Of a stretch of 64,000 bases of DNA, positions 46,201-53,966 are shown piece after piece (positions within the stretch are counted from its first letter, which is position 1; every line of letters starts with the position of its first letter). The stretch lies in contig NZ_CANNGT010000003.1 of assembly GCF_947504225.1 (NCBI RefSeq), forward strand, positions 120,288 through 184,287. The letters are read 5' to 3'. The DNA comes from Brumimicrobium ulvae. Lineage in GTDB: Bacteria > Bacteroidota > Bacteroidia > Flavobacteriales_D > Crocinitomicaceae. The notes under the pieces are model-generated. The model worked only from the letters and a program-made list of their open reading frames with translations, was not told the DNA's origin and did no database searches. A program made the translations under genes and the position numbers.

Positions 46201-46749
46201 GATATCGACACCTTCTACACTGCGAATGCCATTACTGCAAATTGGAATTCAGCTACAGACATCAACTCTGACATTTCTCATTATGAAATGAGTGTTGGCA
46301 CTACACCAGGTGATTCCAATAGTGTTGCATGGACCAATGTTGGGAACACCACGAATTACACGCTCAGCAACTTAAGCTTGAGCGGTGGAACAATGTACTA
46401 TGTAAACATTAGGGCTGTAAACAATGCTGGGCTATCATCAGGAATTATCAGTTCAAACGGACAGTTTTTGGAGTCTCAAGTAGGTCTTACAGAAGATGAA
46501 ATCTTACCGTTTTATATTTATCCAAATCCATTTACAAATCAAATCACTATTGATTTCATACAAAACCTAAAGGATGTTACTTTAGTTTTATATAATGTTA
46601 ATGGTCAGGTTATAAAAAATCAAAAAGTGAATCAAGTTGATCAAACTTCATATGAAATGAAAGTAAGCAATTCACTAGCGAATGGGGTTTACATTCTTGA
46701 AGTGAGGTCAGAAAGCGATGTTTGGAAGGTAAAGTTGATTAAAAGATAA
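43252..46749 (+). CDS. Secreted multidomain N-acetylmuramoyl-L-alanine amidase, T9SS type A
   Basis: 1165 residues with a signal peptide (MKLLFSLLLLLISSGITFAQ). A beta-rich region (~25-180) leads into a PGRP/amidase_2 domain (~185-385). Zinc ligands are suggested by IVIHHGAS (His224/225), His352 in CHRDIN and Cys360 in SCPG. Two copies of a ~290-residue module follow (~395-685 and 686-970), each starting with FxQVxDxDG and carrying a LamG-like region (GNSYxxWFR, DNLKVRKSR / RNFKVYRSR). Then come an FN3-like domain (~975-1080) and a type A sorting domain (FYIYPNPFTNQITIDF). It should cleave peptidoglycan outside the cell, perhaps against other bacteria. Outward targeting is inferred from the T9SS signal. 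Confidence 0.93.
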   Translation: MKLLFSLLLLLISSGITFAQNSNFTSTAEEQYHSQIEAHKMPTTTYTYQAGIPQNQSHTFDLSLNHLFSCFGIGFTSSQTNIDPGQFKISYRTRNTGRNWSEWMNTEAEFSPDETPTGKYWSDALFTSDATSQAEIQIKVTVPVEVSHVQIDLFDGNYQDAKDLSDDTNDSNTPQKSTKTARANCPEAPQIITRSQWCGGSAACSQVNAWYNPTYINIGHIVIHHGASPNTYSSGQAVVRSYYNYHVNTLGWADIGYNYLIDKYGNLYQGRHNPNFPTSDVRGAHAGSANSSSIGVNFLGNLDVTIATTPQLNKLYDLLAWWFDYKALDPLGSANMQTQAYGVQYMERITCHRDINPTSCPGNDMYARMPSIRQAVQAVIDDCNNVVTDQVAPSTNVTSTYEWRGHDFWTMFDDTDNPGGTGVEKQFYQVLDFDGTEWRANSDNGFFNDNFDNAIHSEWTIQNGTWAINNNALQQNDETIGNTNIYTELTQNASHEFLYQWSANMSGTGSNRRSGLHFFADNPTLNNRGNSYLAWFRADDNSVQIYKVENDVLNLVANVSHTINVNTWYDFKVTFSPTTGEIIVFIDNARVASYTDPSPFTSGSYISLRNGDSQVHFDNLKVRKSRDFQEKISVGPLATKDSRYESPNNTIDACRINSLVKDGADNWSAQNAKAFYIDWTAPTTMASVVKPWQTDDFTVDFDDQDNVNGSQLQKSFYQVIDYDGSHWGANAQNGFYSDNFDQATIHPNWTAENGTWTSANGHLEQTDESLGNTNLYAFLKQDLSNRYLYDFNMKLSGNGNNKRGGFHYFSDNPTAPNRGNSYFIWFRQELQTLEFYSVSNDTFMQQKVVPVSFSENVWMNIKVVYDRVTGETFVYKNNKLIGDWKHDNPLFSGDYVSFRSGNSILSVRNFKVYRSRYPSTQVSIGDPTSDIRYQNPDPNTYSAKVKSIVQDSAQNLSEIYLLNLNIDWTPPVGLTHVYDGSGNDIDTFYTANAITANWNSATDINSDISHYEMSVGTTPGDSNSVAWTNVGNTTNYTLSNLSLSGGTMYYVNIRAVNNAGLSSGIISSNGQFLESQVGLTEDEILPFYIYPNPFTNQITIDFIQNLKDVTLVLYNVNGQVIKNQKVNQVDQTSYEMKVSNSLANGVYILEVRSESDVWKVKLIKR

Positions 46750-46772
46750 TTGATTTAAGTCTCTATTGTAAA

Positions 46773-46815
46773 AAAGGGAGAAAAGAAGGTGTTCAACCTG
46801 ATCTTTTCTCCCTTT
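46773..46815. terminator. Bidirectional terminator between the amidase and the PBP-fold gene
   Basis: A 14-bp stem (46773-46786 with 46802-46815), extended inside by AGGT/ACCT, with a Thr/Ala-rich flank of A on the left and T on the right. It lies between convergent genes. Confidence 0.85.
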
Positions 46816-46868
46816 ATTCACTCGAATAGCATGTAAGCTTATCGACAAAAATCAATCAATCTGGTCTT

Positions 46869-47735
46869 CTAAAACAGTTTTTTCATATAATCCTCCGCTT
46901 CTTCATCAGTAATCAACTTGAGTTTTAACAAGTAATCGATTACATTTTCAAAATCCTTGTCGAATCGAGCGCCTTCATAATTCCAACTGGTTTCGCTCAA
47001 CCATTTTGTAACATCTTCCAGCTTTAGACCATATCTCCAAGCCAGAACTTGAGGCGTATTTTCATCCTCCTTCACCATTTTTGCTTTTTTATTTACGATA
47101 TCCAGCATGGTTTGTAACTGTTCTGCGTATTCCTCTGCAACTTCAGAACGAACAGCAATCACAAAACAAGGCCAAGGAGTAACGACTTCATCGATGTAGC
47201 GACATTTTTCTTGCTCTGTATATGGGTGAGTTGTGTATTTTTCCCACAAAAATGCCTGTGCTTCGTTATTTTGCAAAGCCCAAAGTCCTCCGTAAACATC
47301 TCCAACACTGTTGAACCTCAACTTATCGATGTCCCATCCTTTTTGATCTGCCAGAACATATGCCATCAAGTGAGAACCAGATCCTTCACGAGAAATGGCA
47401 AAAGTTTTTCCTTCCAATTCATCTGTTCTTTGAATTGATTTATCATCAAAAGGAACATGAATTCCCCAATGCAAAGGAGAAGTTACATAAACCTGTAAGA
47501 TTTTAGCATCTAAACCTTGTAAAATGGCGCGAGAAACTCCTTCAGTTAACAAAACAGCAACATCAATGGTTTTATTTTTCAATCCTTTGATCATTTGTCC
47601 TGTTCCTCCTCCCATATCTTCCCAATGCAAGGCTATATTTTCTTTACGAAAATCACCTTCTTCCATGGCTAATCTCCAAGGCAAATTGAAATGTTCAGGA
47701 ACACCTCCTATTTTTAATCTCATTTTATTCTTCAT
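46869..47735 (-). CDS. Cytosolic protein with substrate-binding (THI5/NMT1-like) fold
   Basis: 288 residues. MRLKIGGVPEHFNLPWRLAMEEGDF, then GGGTGQMIKGLKNKTIDVAVLLTEG, is the start of a type II periplasmic-binding fold like the NMT1/THI5 and SsuA families. However, there is no signal peptide and no lipobox, so it appears cytosolic. The likely start is the ATG at 47735, overlapping the ABC gene by 11 bases; an ATG at 47723 is an alternative. From memory it resembles a family of signal-less binding-fold proteins also found in yeasts, but this needs a search. Translation is probably coupled to the ABC exporter gene. Function unknown. Confidence 0.8.
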   Translation of the reverse strand: MKNKMRLKIGGVPEHFNLPWRLAMEEGDFRKENIALHWEDMGGGTGQMIKGLKNKTIDVAVLLTEGVSRAILQGLDAKILQVYVTSPLHWGIHVPFDDKSIQRTDELEGKTFAISREGSGSHLMAYVLADQKGWDIDKLRFNSVGDVYGGLWALQNNEAQAFLWEKYTTHPYTEQEKCRYIDEVVTPWPCFVIAVRSEVAEEYAEQLQTMLDIVNKKAKMVKEDENTPQVLAWRYGLKLEDVTKWLSETSWNYEGARFDKDFENVIDYLLKLKLITDEEAEDYMKKLF

Positions 47736-49497
47736 TTCCTAAAAATTGTTTTTCGTATAAATTCTTATAAAAACCATCTTTTGCTAAAAGCTCTTGATGA
47801 CTTCCTTCTTCCATCACACGACCTTGATCGAGCACAATAATCTTATCGGCACGTTGTATCGTTGATAATCGGTGAGCAATAACAATAGAAGTTCTTCCTA
47901 CGGTCAGTTTCTCTGTGGCTTTTTGAATCATTTCCTCGCTTTCATTGTCCACACTTGAAGTTGCTTCATCTAAAATTAAAATGTGAGGATTATAAACATA
48001 AGCACGAATAAAAGCAAGTAATTGCTGTTGACCTGTCGACAACACACCACCACGTTCACCGATTTCATAATCGTAATTATTGGGTAACTTCATAATGAAT
48101 TGATGTGCACCAACTGCTTTTGCAGCTTCAACAACTTGTTCTCTTGAAATGTTCTTATCTCCTAGCGTTATGTTTTGCATAATGGTATCAGAGAATAAAA
48201 ACACATCTTGAAGAACAATAGATATATTTTTTCTTAGATAAGTCAAATCAAGGTCACGAATATCAGTATTTCCTATTGTGATGGTTCCTTTTTGGTACTC
48301 ATAAAAGCGTGATAACAAGTTTACAATGGAAGATTTCCCGGCTCCAGTCGCCCCTACAAACGCAACTGTTTGGTTCGGTTCAATATTCAAATCAATGTCT
48401 TTTAACACCCAATCCTTATCCTGATAAGCAAACCAAACTTTACTAAATCGAATATTTTGTTGAAAATCTAACTCTTTAAGTTCACCAGCATCCTGAATCA
48501 CCTCATCTCTATCTAAAGTTTTAAACACTCTTTCAGCACGAACAACTCCTCTTTGAAGGATATTGAATTTATCAGCCAACTGACGAATTGGACGATATAA
48601 CATGTTTACCCACAAGGTGAATTTAACAATAGTCCCTGTTGAATCAGTGGCAATTGAAAGTCCTCTTGTCAATGACCATGCACTAAAAACAATTAAGAAA
48701 GCAATTGATAAAGAGGTCAAGAATTCGACTACTGGAAAGAAAATCGAATTCGCCCAAATGGTATCAATATGTGCTTGTCGATGACGTGCATTAATAGCTG
48801 CAAAACGTTTCTGTTCAATTTTTTCACGGTTAAACAACTGTAGAATTGACATTCCAGTAAGGCGTTCTTGTACAAAAGTATTTAACCTATTGACCTCCAC
48901 ACTTTCTTTTTGATAAGCTTTTTTCATTGCTTTTGCAAATATTCTTGTGGCCACAAGGAGTAAAGGAATAGGTAACAATACAAAGAAAGTCAGCATTGAA
49001 TTTGAATAAAACATCCAAACAACAATGGTTATAAGGATGATAATATCTTTGAACATATTGATCAATCCTTGCGAGAAAATTTCAGAAATGGCTTCTAAAT
49101 CTGAAACGATTCTTGTTACCACCGACCCAATTGGAGTTTGATCGAAGTATTTCATATTGAAGGACATCATGTGGCCAAACAACTTAATACGAATATCTTT
49201 AATTACTGATTGTGCCAGCAAATTCGCAAAAAAGGTCGTCATAAATTGGAATACCGCTTCAATAACCAGCATTCCAATTACGATTAATGTCCACCACCAA
49301 AGCGCCTTTGCATCTTGATCTTTCACGATGTATTCGTCCACCATATCACCAATTATACTTGGGCGTAGTGGAGAAAGAACAGCCAATCCAATTGTAAAAA
49401 TGAACGCAAGAAATAAATACTTTCTATACGGCTTTACATAAACGAATAATCGCTTAAGAATATAAAAATCGAATATGGGTTTTTTAACTTCAGCCAT
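47725..49497 (-). CDS. ABC exporter, fused membrane and ATPase domains
   Basis: 590 residues: six predicted helices (~28-315), then a nucleotide-binding domain. Walker A is GATGAGKSS at 382-390, Walker B ILILDE at 506-511, and the switch His in IAHRLST. The signature is LSTGQ at 486-490 rather than LSGGQ, a variant seen in MdlB-like subunits. It has the architecture of MsbA/MdlB-type multidrug or lipid exporters. A TATTTTTG box lies four bases before the ATG (49502-49509, minus strand). Its 3' end overlaps the binding-fold gene. Confidence 0.93.
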   Translation of the reverse strand: MAEVKKPIFDFYILKRLFVYVKPYRKYLFLAFIFTIGLAVLSPLRPSIIGDMVDEYIVKDQDAKALWWWTLIVIGMLVIEAVFQFMTTFFANLLAQSVIKDIRIKLFGHMMSFNMKYFDQTPIGSVVTRIVSDLEAISEIFSQGLINMFKDIIILITIVVWMFYSNSMLTFFVLLPIPLLLVATRIFAKAMKKAYQKESVEVNRLNTFVQERLTGMSILQLFNREKIEQKRFAAINARHRQAHIDTIWANSIFFPVVEFLTSLSIAFLIVFSAWSLTRGLSIATDSTGTIVKFTLWVNMLYRPIRQLADKFNILQRGVVRAERVFKTLDRDEVIQDAGELKELDFQQNIRFSKVWFAYQDKDWVLKDIDLNIEPNQTVAFVGATGAGKSSIVNLLSRFYEYQKGTITIGNTDIRDLDLTYLRKNISIVLQDVFLFSDTIMQNITLGDKNISREQVVEAAKAVGAHQFIMKLPNNYDYEIGERGGVLSTGQQQLLAFIRAYVYNPHILILDEATSSVDNESEEMIQKATEKLTVGRTSIVIAHRLSTIQRADKIIVLDQGRVMEEGSHQELLAKDGFYKNLYEKQFLGNEE

Positions 49498-49501
49498 ACT
49501 G

Positions 49502-49509
49502 CAAAAATA
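49502..49509 (-). promoter_or_regulatory. -7 promoter box abutting the ABC exporter start codon
   Basis: On the minus strand TATTTTTG (TAnnTTTG) ends four bases before the ATG, so the transcript would be leaderless or nearly so. Confidence 0.45.
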
Positions 49510-49605
49510 GCCTGACAGATGAGATTTCCATACTTTTTACTTATAATTTATATGAATAACAACAGAATCTACACTTCTGTTCAACGTCAATTCAAAAACA
49601 AGCGT

Positions 49606-49613
49606 TAACTTTG
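49606..49613 (+). promoter_or_regulatory. -7 promoter box for rlmB
   Basis: TAACTTTG matches TAnnTTTG, 18 bases before the ATG at 49632. Confidence 0.55.
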
Positions 49614-49631
49614 TGTTTTACAAAAGATAAT

Positions 49632-50387
49632 ATGTCAAATAAAAGAGGTGAAATAGAAGATTTGATTTTCGGAGTTCGTGCTGTAATAGAAGCAATTGAC
49701 GCCAGAAAGGAAATCAACAAGATAATGATTCAGCGTGGAATGGACAAAGCGCTATTCAAAGAGTTAAAAGAGGCTTTGGCCAATAAAAAATACACTTTGC
49801 AATTTGTACCTGCTGAGAAGTTAAACAGATTAACACAAAAGAATCATCAAGGGGTTATTGCATTTATTTCTCCAGTAATTTATCATGAGTTATCGGATGT
49901 TCTTTCAGATGTTTTTGAACGTGGAGATATACCTAATATTTTAGTTTTGGACAGAATTACAGACGTAAGGAACTTTGGTGCGATTGCAAGAACGGCAGAA
50001 TGTTCTGGAGTTCATGCGATTCTTATTCCAGATAAAAACTCTGCATTAATCACTAGTGATTCAATCAAAACTTCTTCTGGAGCACTCCACAAGATACCTG
50101 TTTGTAAAACAAGAGATTTAGAAGAATCAGTGGCTTTCCTTAAAGAATCAGGTTTACGTGTGGTTGCATGTACAGAAAAAACACATGACTTTGTATTTGA
50201 TGTAACATTAAGTGGTCCAACAGCAATCATTATGGGTTCTGAAGAAGATGGTATTTCACAAGCCTTATTAAATTTGGCACATCAGCGTGCAAAAATTCCA
50301 CTTCTTGGAACCATATCTTCGTACAATGTTGGAGTTTCAGCAGGAATTGTTTTGTATGAAAAAATGAGACAAATGATATTGAGTTAA
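49632..50387 (+). CDS. rlmB: 23S rRNA (guanosine-2'-O-)-methyltransferase, RlmB/SpoU family
   Basis: 251 residues from the ATG at 49632 (MSNKRGEIEDLIFGVRAV); an upstream in-frame TTG lies inside the promoter box region and is rejected. The N-terminal L30-like substrate domain (GVRAVIEAI..) is followed by a SPOUT knot. Knot motifs are DRITDVRNFGAIARTAECSG, IIMGSEEDGIS and LGTISSYNVGVSAGIVLYE. RlmB methylates G2251 of 23S rRNA in E. coli; TrmH-type relatives modify tRNA, so the exact target is probable rather than certain. Confidence 0.92.
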   Translation: MSNKRGEIEDLIFGVRAVIEAIDARKEINKIMIQRGMDKALFKELKEALANKKYTLQFVPAEKLNRLTQKNHQGVIAFISPVIYHELSDVLSDVFERGDIPNILVLDRITDVRNFGAIARTAECSGVHAILIPDKNSALITSDSIKTSSGALHKIPVCKTRDLEESVAFLKESGLRVVACTEKTHDFVFDVTLSGPTAIIMGSEEDGISQALLNLAHQRAKIPLLGTISSYNVGVSAGIVLYEKMRQMILS

Positions 50388-50408
50388 ACAATTGACGATA
50401 TGATAAAA

Positions 50409-50440
50409 GGCCGGGGATGAATATTCTCGGTTTTTTTTAT
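50409..50440 (+). terminator. Terminator of rlmB
   Basis: CCGGGGAT (50411-50418) pairs with ATTCTCGG (50423-50430) through two G-T pairs, then eight T. Confidence 0.75.
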
Positions 50441-50480
50441 TTTTAAGAGAATATCTTCTACACACTTATGGTGAAAGTAG

Positions 50481-50548
50481 TTTCAATCGCTTTTTGAAAA
50501 GCGTTAACGGTTCGCGCAAAGCTTTGCAACATTCTATTTTGATTGAAA
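50481..50548. other. Possible structured element between rlmB and the HAD gene
   Basis: An outer 8-bp stem TTTCAATC/GATTGAAA (50481-50488 with 50541-50548) encloses CGCTTTT-TG-AAAAGCG (50488-50503) and the palindrome GCAAAGCTTTGC (50516-50527). That is a three-way-junction-like layout. It lies past the rlmB terminator and after the HAD gene's stop, so it may belong to the HAD mRNA's 3' end or be an independent small RNA. Confidence 0.35.
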
Positions 50549-50585
50549 TATGCTCTTCGTGTTAGAACCCTATAAAATTGTAGCT

Positions 50586-51293
50586 TTATTTTATTCCCAA
50601 AATCAATGGTGGAACTTCTTCTAAATGTTCAACACGTTCAATGGTTGCATTGCTTTCGAATTTCTTTTCAGGATCGAACAAAACACCACGAATACCAGCA
50701 TTTTCTGCACCAATCACATCTGCTTTAAAATCATCTCCAATCATAATGGACTCATTAGCTTTCGCTTTTGTACGGCTTAAAGCACCTTGAAAAACAAGCG
50801 GATGTGGTTTTGTCACTCCCACTTCTTCACTGCACAGAATATCATCAAAAAAATGAATAATCCCACTGTTTTCAAGTTTCGTAAACTGCACTTCTTTAAA
50901 ACCATTGGTTATTATGTGCAAGCGGTAATTGTTGTTTTTTAAGTCCGTTAAAACCTCTTTCGTTGAAGGAAAAAGATGAGTTTGGTAGGGAGAAATTTGT
51001 AAGTAACGCTCCCCCATTGTTTTCCCCAGTTTGTCGTCATTCACCTCAAAACTTTTTAAGGTATCTACAAATCGACCATTTCTCAATTGGGTTTTATCTA
51101 TTTTTCCAGCGCCATAATCATTCCAGTAACGGGCATTTACATCCCTATAGACCTTTAGAAATTCTTCAAAAGAAGCAGAATAATTATTCAACTTTAATTC
51201 TTCATACAAAACACGTAATGCGCTTTCAGAATTCTTATCAAAATCCCAAAGGGTTCTGTCTAAATCAAAAAACACATCTTTTATAATATTCAT
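50586..51293 (-). CDS. HAD-superfamily phosphatase, YjjG type
   Basis: 235 residues from the ATG at 51293 (MNIIKDVFFDLDRTLWDFD); a longer frame overlaps the upstream gene and is rejected. HAD motif 1 is DLDRT (Asp10, Asp12), motif 2 is IITNGF, motif 3 is the Lys in VTKPHP, and motif 4 is IGDDFKADVIGA. The cap domain (~15-95) is helical. The closest match by eye is YjjG, a house-cleaning pyrimidine nucleotidase. It overlaps the upstream membrane-protein gene by ATGA (51290-51293), so translation is coupled. Confidence 0.9.
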   Translation of the reverse strand: MNIIKDVFFDLDRTLWDFDKNSESALRVLYEELKLNNYSASFEEFLKVYRDVNARYWNDYGAGKIDKTQLRNGRFVDTLKSFEVNDDKLGKTMGERYLQISPYQTHLFPSTKEVLTDLKNNNYRLHIITNGFKEVQFTKLENSGIIHFFDDILCSEEVGVTKPHPLVFQGALSRTKAKANESIMIGDDFKADVIGAENAGIRGVLFDPEKKFESNATIERVEHLEEVPPLILGIK

Positions 51294-51757
51294 AGCATCA
51301 AATCTTTTATGAAATACGTTCCTCCAGTAATAAGGAAGCAATCTAGCGTAAGAAACAAGATGATCAGCGGAAATGTTTTGCGTTTGTGTTTATAAAACTT
51401 AGCGACAATAATTGAACCTAAAGGAATGGACAAAAAAAGTGGAAAGGCCCAACATGTAAAATAAATTCCAACCTTCCCTTTTAAATAGATAATACGCCTA
51501 TTCATTTTGGTGAACTTTTTCTTCACTGGAATCGTTTTCCCTTTTCGTTCTGCTTTTCGCACACGTCGGGCATGTCTTTTTACAGAAAGTTGCATAAAAT
51601 AATTACTGGCAAAGTAAAAAATGGTTGCTGAAATATACCCTCCAATTGAACAAGCAATAAAGGTTTCCAAGAAAGTTAAGCCTGCTGCTGGTCCCGCTAT
51701 GGGAGCAAACATAAATTTCCAAGTACTAAAAAGTGTAAAGCTTATGTAAGTCCACAT
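51290..51757 (-). CDS. Small membrane protein, uncharacterised
   Basis: 155 residues with about four hydrophobic segments (FMFAPIAGPAAGLTFLETFIACSIGG; YISATIFYFASNYF; FTCWAFPLFLSIPLGSIIVA; FPLIILFLTLDCFLITGG). A central basic loop (SVKRHARRVRKAERKGKTIPVKKKFTK) is probably cytosolic. I recognise no family with confidence. It sits between upp (seven bases away) and the HAD gene (ATGA overlap). Confidence 0.78.
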   Translation of the reverse strand: MWTYISFTLFSTWKFMFAPIAGPAAGLTFLETFIACSIGGYISATIFYFASNYFMQLSVKRHARRVRKAERKGKTIPVKKKFTKMNRRIIYLKGKVGIYFTCWAFPLFLSIPLGSIIVAKFYKHKRKTFPLIILFLTLDCFLITGGTYFIKDLML

Positions 51758-51764
51758 TTATATC

Positions 51765-52412
51765 CTATACTTTTTCTCCAAATGCAAGATCTCCTGCATC
51801 ACCTAATCCAGGAACAATATAAGCTTGAGCAGTCAACTCTAGGTCTACAGCACCTACCCATACCTTGGTAGATTTAGGTAGTTTTTTCTCAATGAAATTC
51901 AGGCCTTCCTCTGTGGCAATTCCAAAAACCAAATGAATTTGTTTTGGTGTTCCGTATCTTTTCAACACCTGATAAACAGCAGCTAAGGAATTACCAGTAG
52001 CCAGCATTGGATCACTAATAATTAAAACCTTACCATCTAAACTTGGCGAGGCACAATATTCTACTTCAATTTCAAATTCGTCCTTAGATGTATGTTTTCT
52101 AAAAGCACTTACAAAAGCCGAATCTGCCTTATCAAAATAATTCAACAGTCCTTGGTGCATGGGTATACCTGCACGTAAAATGGTAGCCAATACAATTTCA
52201 TCATCGCATGTATTCATCATTGCTTCTCCGAGTGGAGTAGTGATTTCTTTTTCCGAATACTTTAAAGTTTTAGAGAGCTCATAGGCCATTATCTCTGCGA
52301 TACGCTCTAAATTTTTGCGGAAACGAAGGCGGTCTTTCTGTACTCTCGCATCACGAATTTCAGACAGAAACTGATTAAAAATCGAATTGGTTTTTGAAAA
52401 ATTAGTTATCAT
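51765..52412 (-). CDS. upp: Uracil phosphoribosyltransferase
   Basis: 215 residues. It converts uracil plus PRPP to UMP (pyrimidine salvage) in the cytosol. The PRPP loop is DPMLATGNS (134-142), and the uracil-binding C-terminus is YIVPGLGDAGDLAFG. LATILRAGIPMHQG and YYD-like substrate segments are intact. It heads a three-gene minus-strand run (upp, membrane protein, HAD phosphatase). A TAAATTTG box lies five bases before its start codon. Confidence 0.96.
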   Translation of the reverse strand: MITNFSKTNSIFNQFLSEIRDARVQKDRLRFRKNLERIAEIMAYELSKTLKYSEKEITTPLGEAMMNTCDDEIVLATILRAGIPMHQGLLNYFDKADSAFVSAFRKHTSKDEFEIEVEYCASPSLDGKVLIISDPMLATGNSLAAVYQVLKRYGTPKQIHLVFGIATEEGLNFIEKKLPKSTKVWVGAVDLELTAQAYIVPGLGDAGDLAFGEKV

Positions 52413-52417
52413 GGTTG

Positions 52418-52425
52418 CAAATTTA
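52418..52425 (-). promoter_or_regulatory. -7 promoter box abutting the upp start codon
   Basis: On the minus strand TAAATTTG (TAnnTTTG) ends five bases before the upp ATG. If used, the mRNA would be essentially leaderless. Confidence 0.45.
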
Positions 52426-52628
52426 GCTCTAAAATACCATGTTCTTATGAAATGAAAGGGTTAATCTTGATTTATTTATTCGACATGAATTAAAATCTAT
52501 TCCGATCCCCTCTATCAAACCCGAATTGTTTTAATAAGATTTTTCCATCTCTGATCTCAAAGATTTCAGAAACAGAGAAGTGACAATCGATTGGTATTGA
52601 CGTAGAAAAAAAGAAGAGGGTAGAATAT

Positions 52629-53027
52629 TTAGAATGACTCGATTGGTTCAACCTCTACTCGTTTGAATTCGAAGGGCACATTAACCACACAAGAGAAGTC
52701 GAATCCAGCCTCCTTCATTTCAACATCTTCTTTGGTGTATTTCCAGACTACAACAACATCATGTCCTTTTTCAAACAAATCATTCATTTTATGCAATAAG
52801 AATAAAATTTGCTTTGAGGTTGAGATGTTGAAATACTCCATATTGAACACCAATTCTGTTCTCGTATTCGGTGCAGATGAATAAGCATAGAACCACTTCA
52901 AAACTGGAGCCCAAAATTCATCAGCAGGCTGAGGAATAGCTCTTCCTTGAATCAGCATTATTCCTGATTCTGAGTTAAAGTTAATATATGGTGTGTTGGC
53001 GGTTGCCGCTTTTTCTAAAACTTCCAT
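52629..53027 (-). CDS. DUF1987/SiaC-like regulatory protein
   Basis: 132 residues, matching the SiaC family throughout (TPYINFNSESGIMLIQGRAIP, then VLKWFYAYSSAPN and the helix after YFNIS). In Pseudomonas, SiaC binds the diguanylate cyclase SiaD. The kinase SiaB and the phosphatase SiaA set its phosphorylation on a Thr in a YLNTSS motif. Here the equivalent stretch is YFNISTSK, so Ile68 occupies what I align as the phosphothreonine position, with Ser69/Thr70 adjacent. No siaA, siaB or siaD partners are nearby, so it is an orphan. Confidence 0.85.
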   Translation of the reverse strand: MEVLEKAATANTPYINFNSESGIMLIQGRAIPQPADEFWAPVLKWFYAYSSAPNTRTELVFNMEYFNISTSKQILFLLHKMNDLFEKGHDVVVVWKYTKEDVEMKEAGFDFSCVVNVPFEFKRVEVEPIESF

Positions 53028-53133
53028 TCACATTTACAATATCAAGTCCACAATATCATAATTATTTTATGTCTTTCCAGCTCTTTCATAAAAAACAGAA
53101 TAAAGATATAGATGAATTGATTATTTACAAGGA

Positions 53134-53955
53134 TTAAGTATTGTTTTTATTAGACAAATAGCTAAAAACCTTAAAAACCGCTTCTTTTTCAATATTCCCC
53201 AATTGAAACCCTGCCTCTAAAAACGCCATATTAAGCTCTTTTTCAAAGTAATACGACACACTCCCTATCATATGTACCTTAGATTTTAAATTTAAAGGCT
53301 GCAAGGCAGTTGTACAAAAATCTATAAATGAACGATTTAAAATTTTCTGAATCACAATTTCAGAACGAAATTTATGCGCAATTTTAGTCAATCCAGCAAC
53401 AAACATTCTTCCATCCGATTCATAAATGCGATGCAGGACAGGCTTATGTTCAAAATAAGCATCAATTTCTTGTACGATTAAAAAAGGTAATTCTTTTCTA
53501 AAGTATGATTGAAGCAAGCGCTTACCGATATCGAATCCGCTTCCTTCATCTCCGAGCATATAGCCTAGACCTGAAGTTTGCTGAACGATTTTATGGCCAT
53601 CAAAATGAGCAGCAACCGCTCCTGTCCCCAGAATCCCTACAACCCCCTCGGCATCGCCTAAATGGGCTACACAAGCTGCATAAATATCTGTTTCCACTTG
53701 TTGAACAAGCAGCGAGAATTTTTCTAAAAAACGGATGACTTTATTTTTGGCTTCATTACTTTCACAACCTGCGCCAAAAAAATAAACTGAACTACCTTGG
53801 AGTTGTTCCACTTCGATCAAATCTGAAATAACCTCCAGTTTACTGTCTGATAATTCTTGCGGATGCAAACCAACAGTCGTAATTGACTTTTGTTGTCCCG
53901 AAATATCATGAAAAACCCAAGTAGATTTTGTTCCACCGCTTTCAACAACTATCAT
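53134..53955 (-). CDS. BadF/BadG-type ATPase, N-acetylglucosamine-kinase-like
   Basis: 273 residues, ASKHA fold. VVESGGTKSTWVF is the phosphate-1 loop, GILGTGAVAAHFDG phosphate 2, and GLGYMLGDEGSGFDIGKRLL the substrate/adenosine region. Family members include mammalian-type N-acetylglucosamine kinase and BadF activators. Without a partner benzoyl-CoA reductase, sugar kinase is more likely. It starts 11 bases after the barrel gene in a tag-barrel-BadF run. Confidence 0.88.
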   Translation of the reverse strand: MIVVESGGTKSTWVFHDISGQQKSITTVGLHPQELSDSKLEVISDLIEVEQLQGSSVYFFGAGCESNEAKNKVIRFLEKFSLLVQQVETDIYAACVAHLGDAEGVVGILGTGAVAAHFDGHKIVQQTSGLGYMLGDEGSGFDIGKRLLQSYFRKELPFLIVQEIDAYFEHKPVLHRIYESDGRMFVAGLTKIAHKFRSEIVIQKILNRSFIDFCTTALQPLNLKSKVHMIGSVSYYFEKELNMAFLEAGFQLGNIEKEAVFKVFSYLSNKNNT

Positions 53956-53966
53956 TTAATTGTGTT

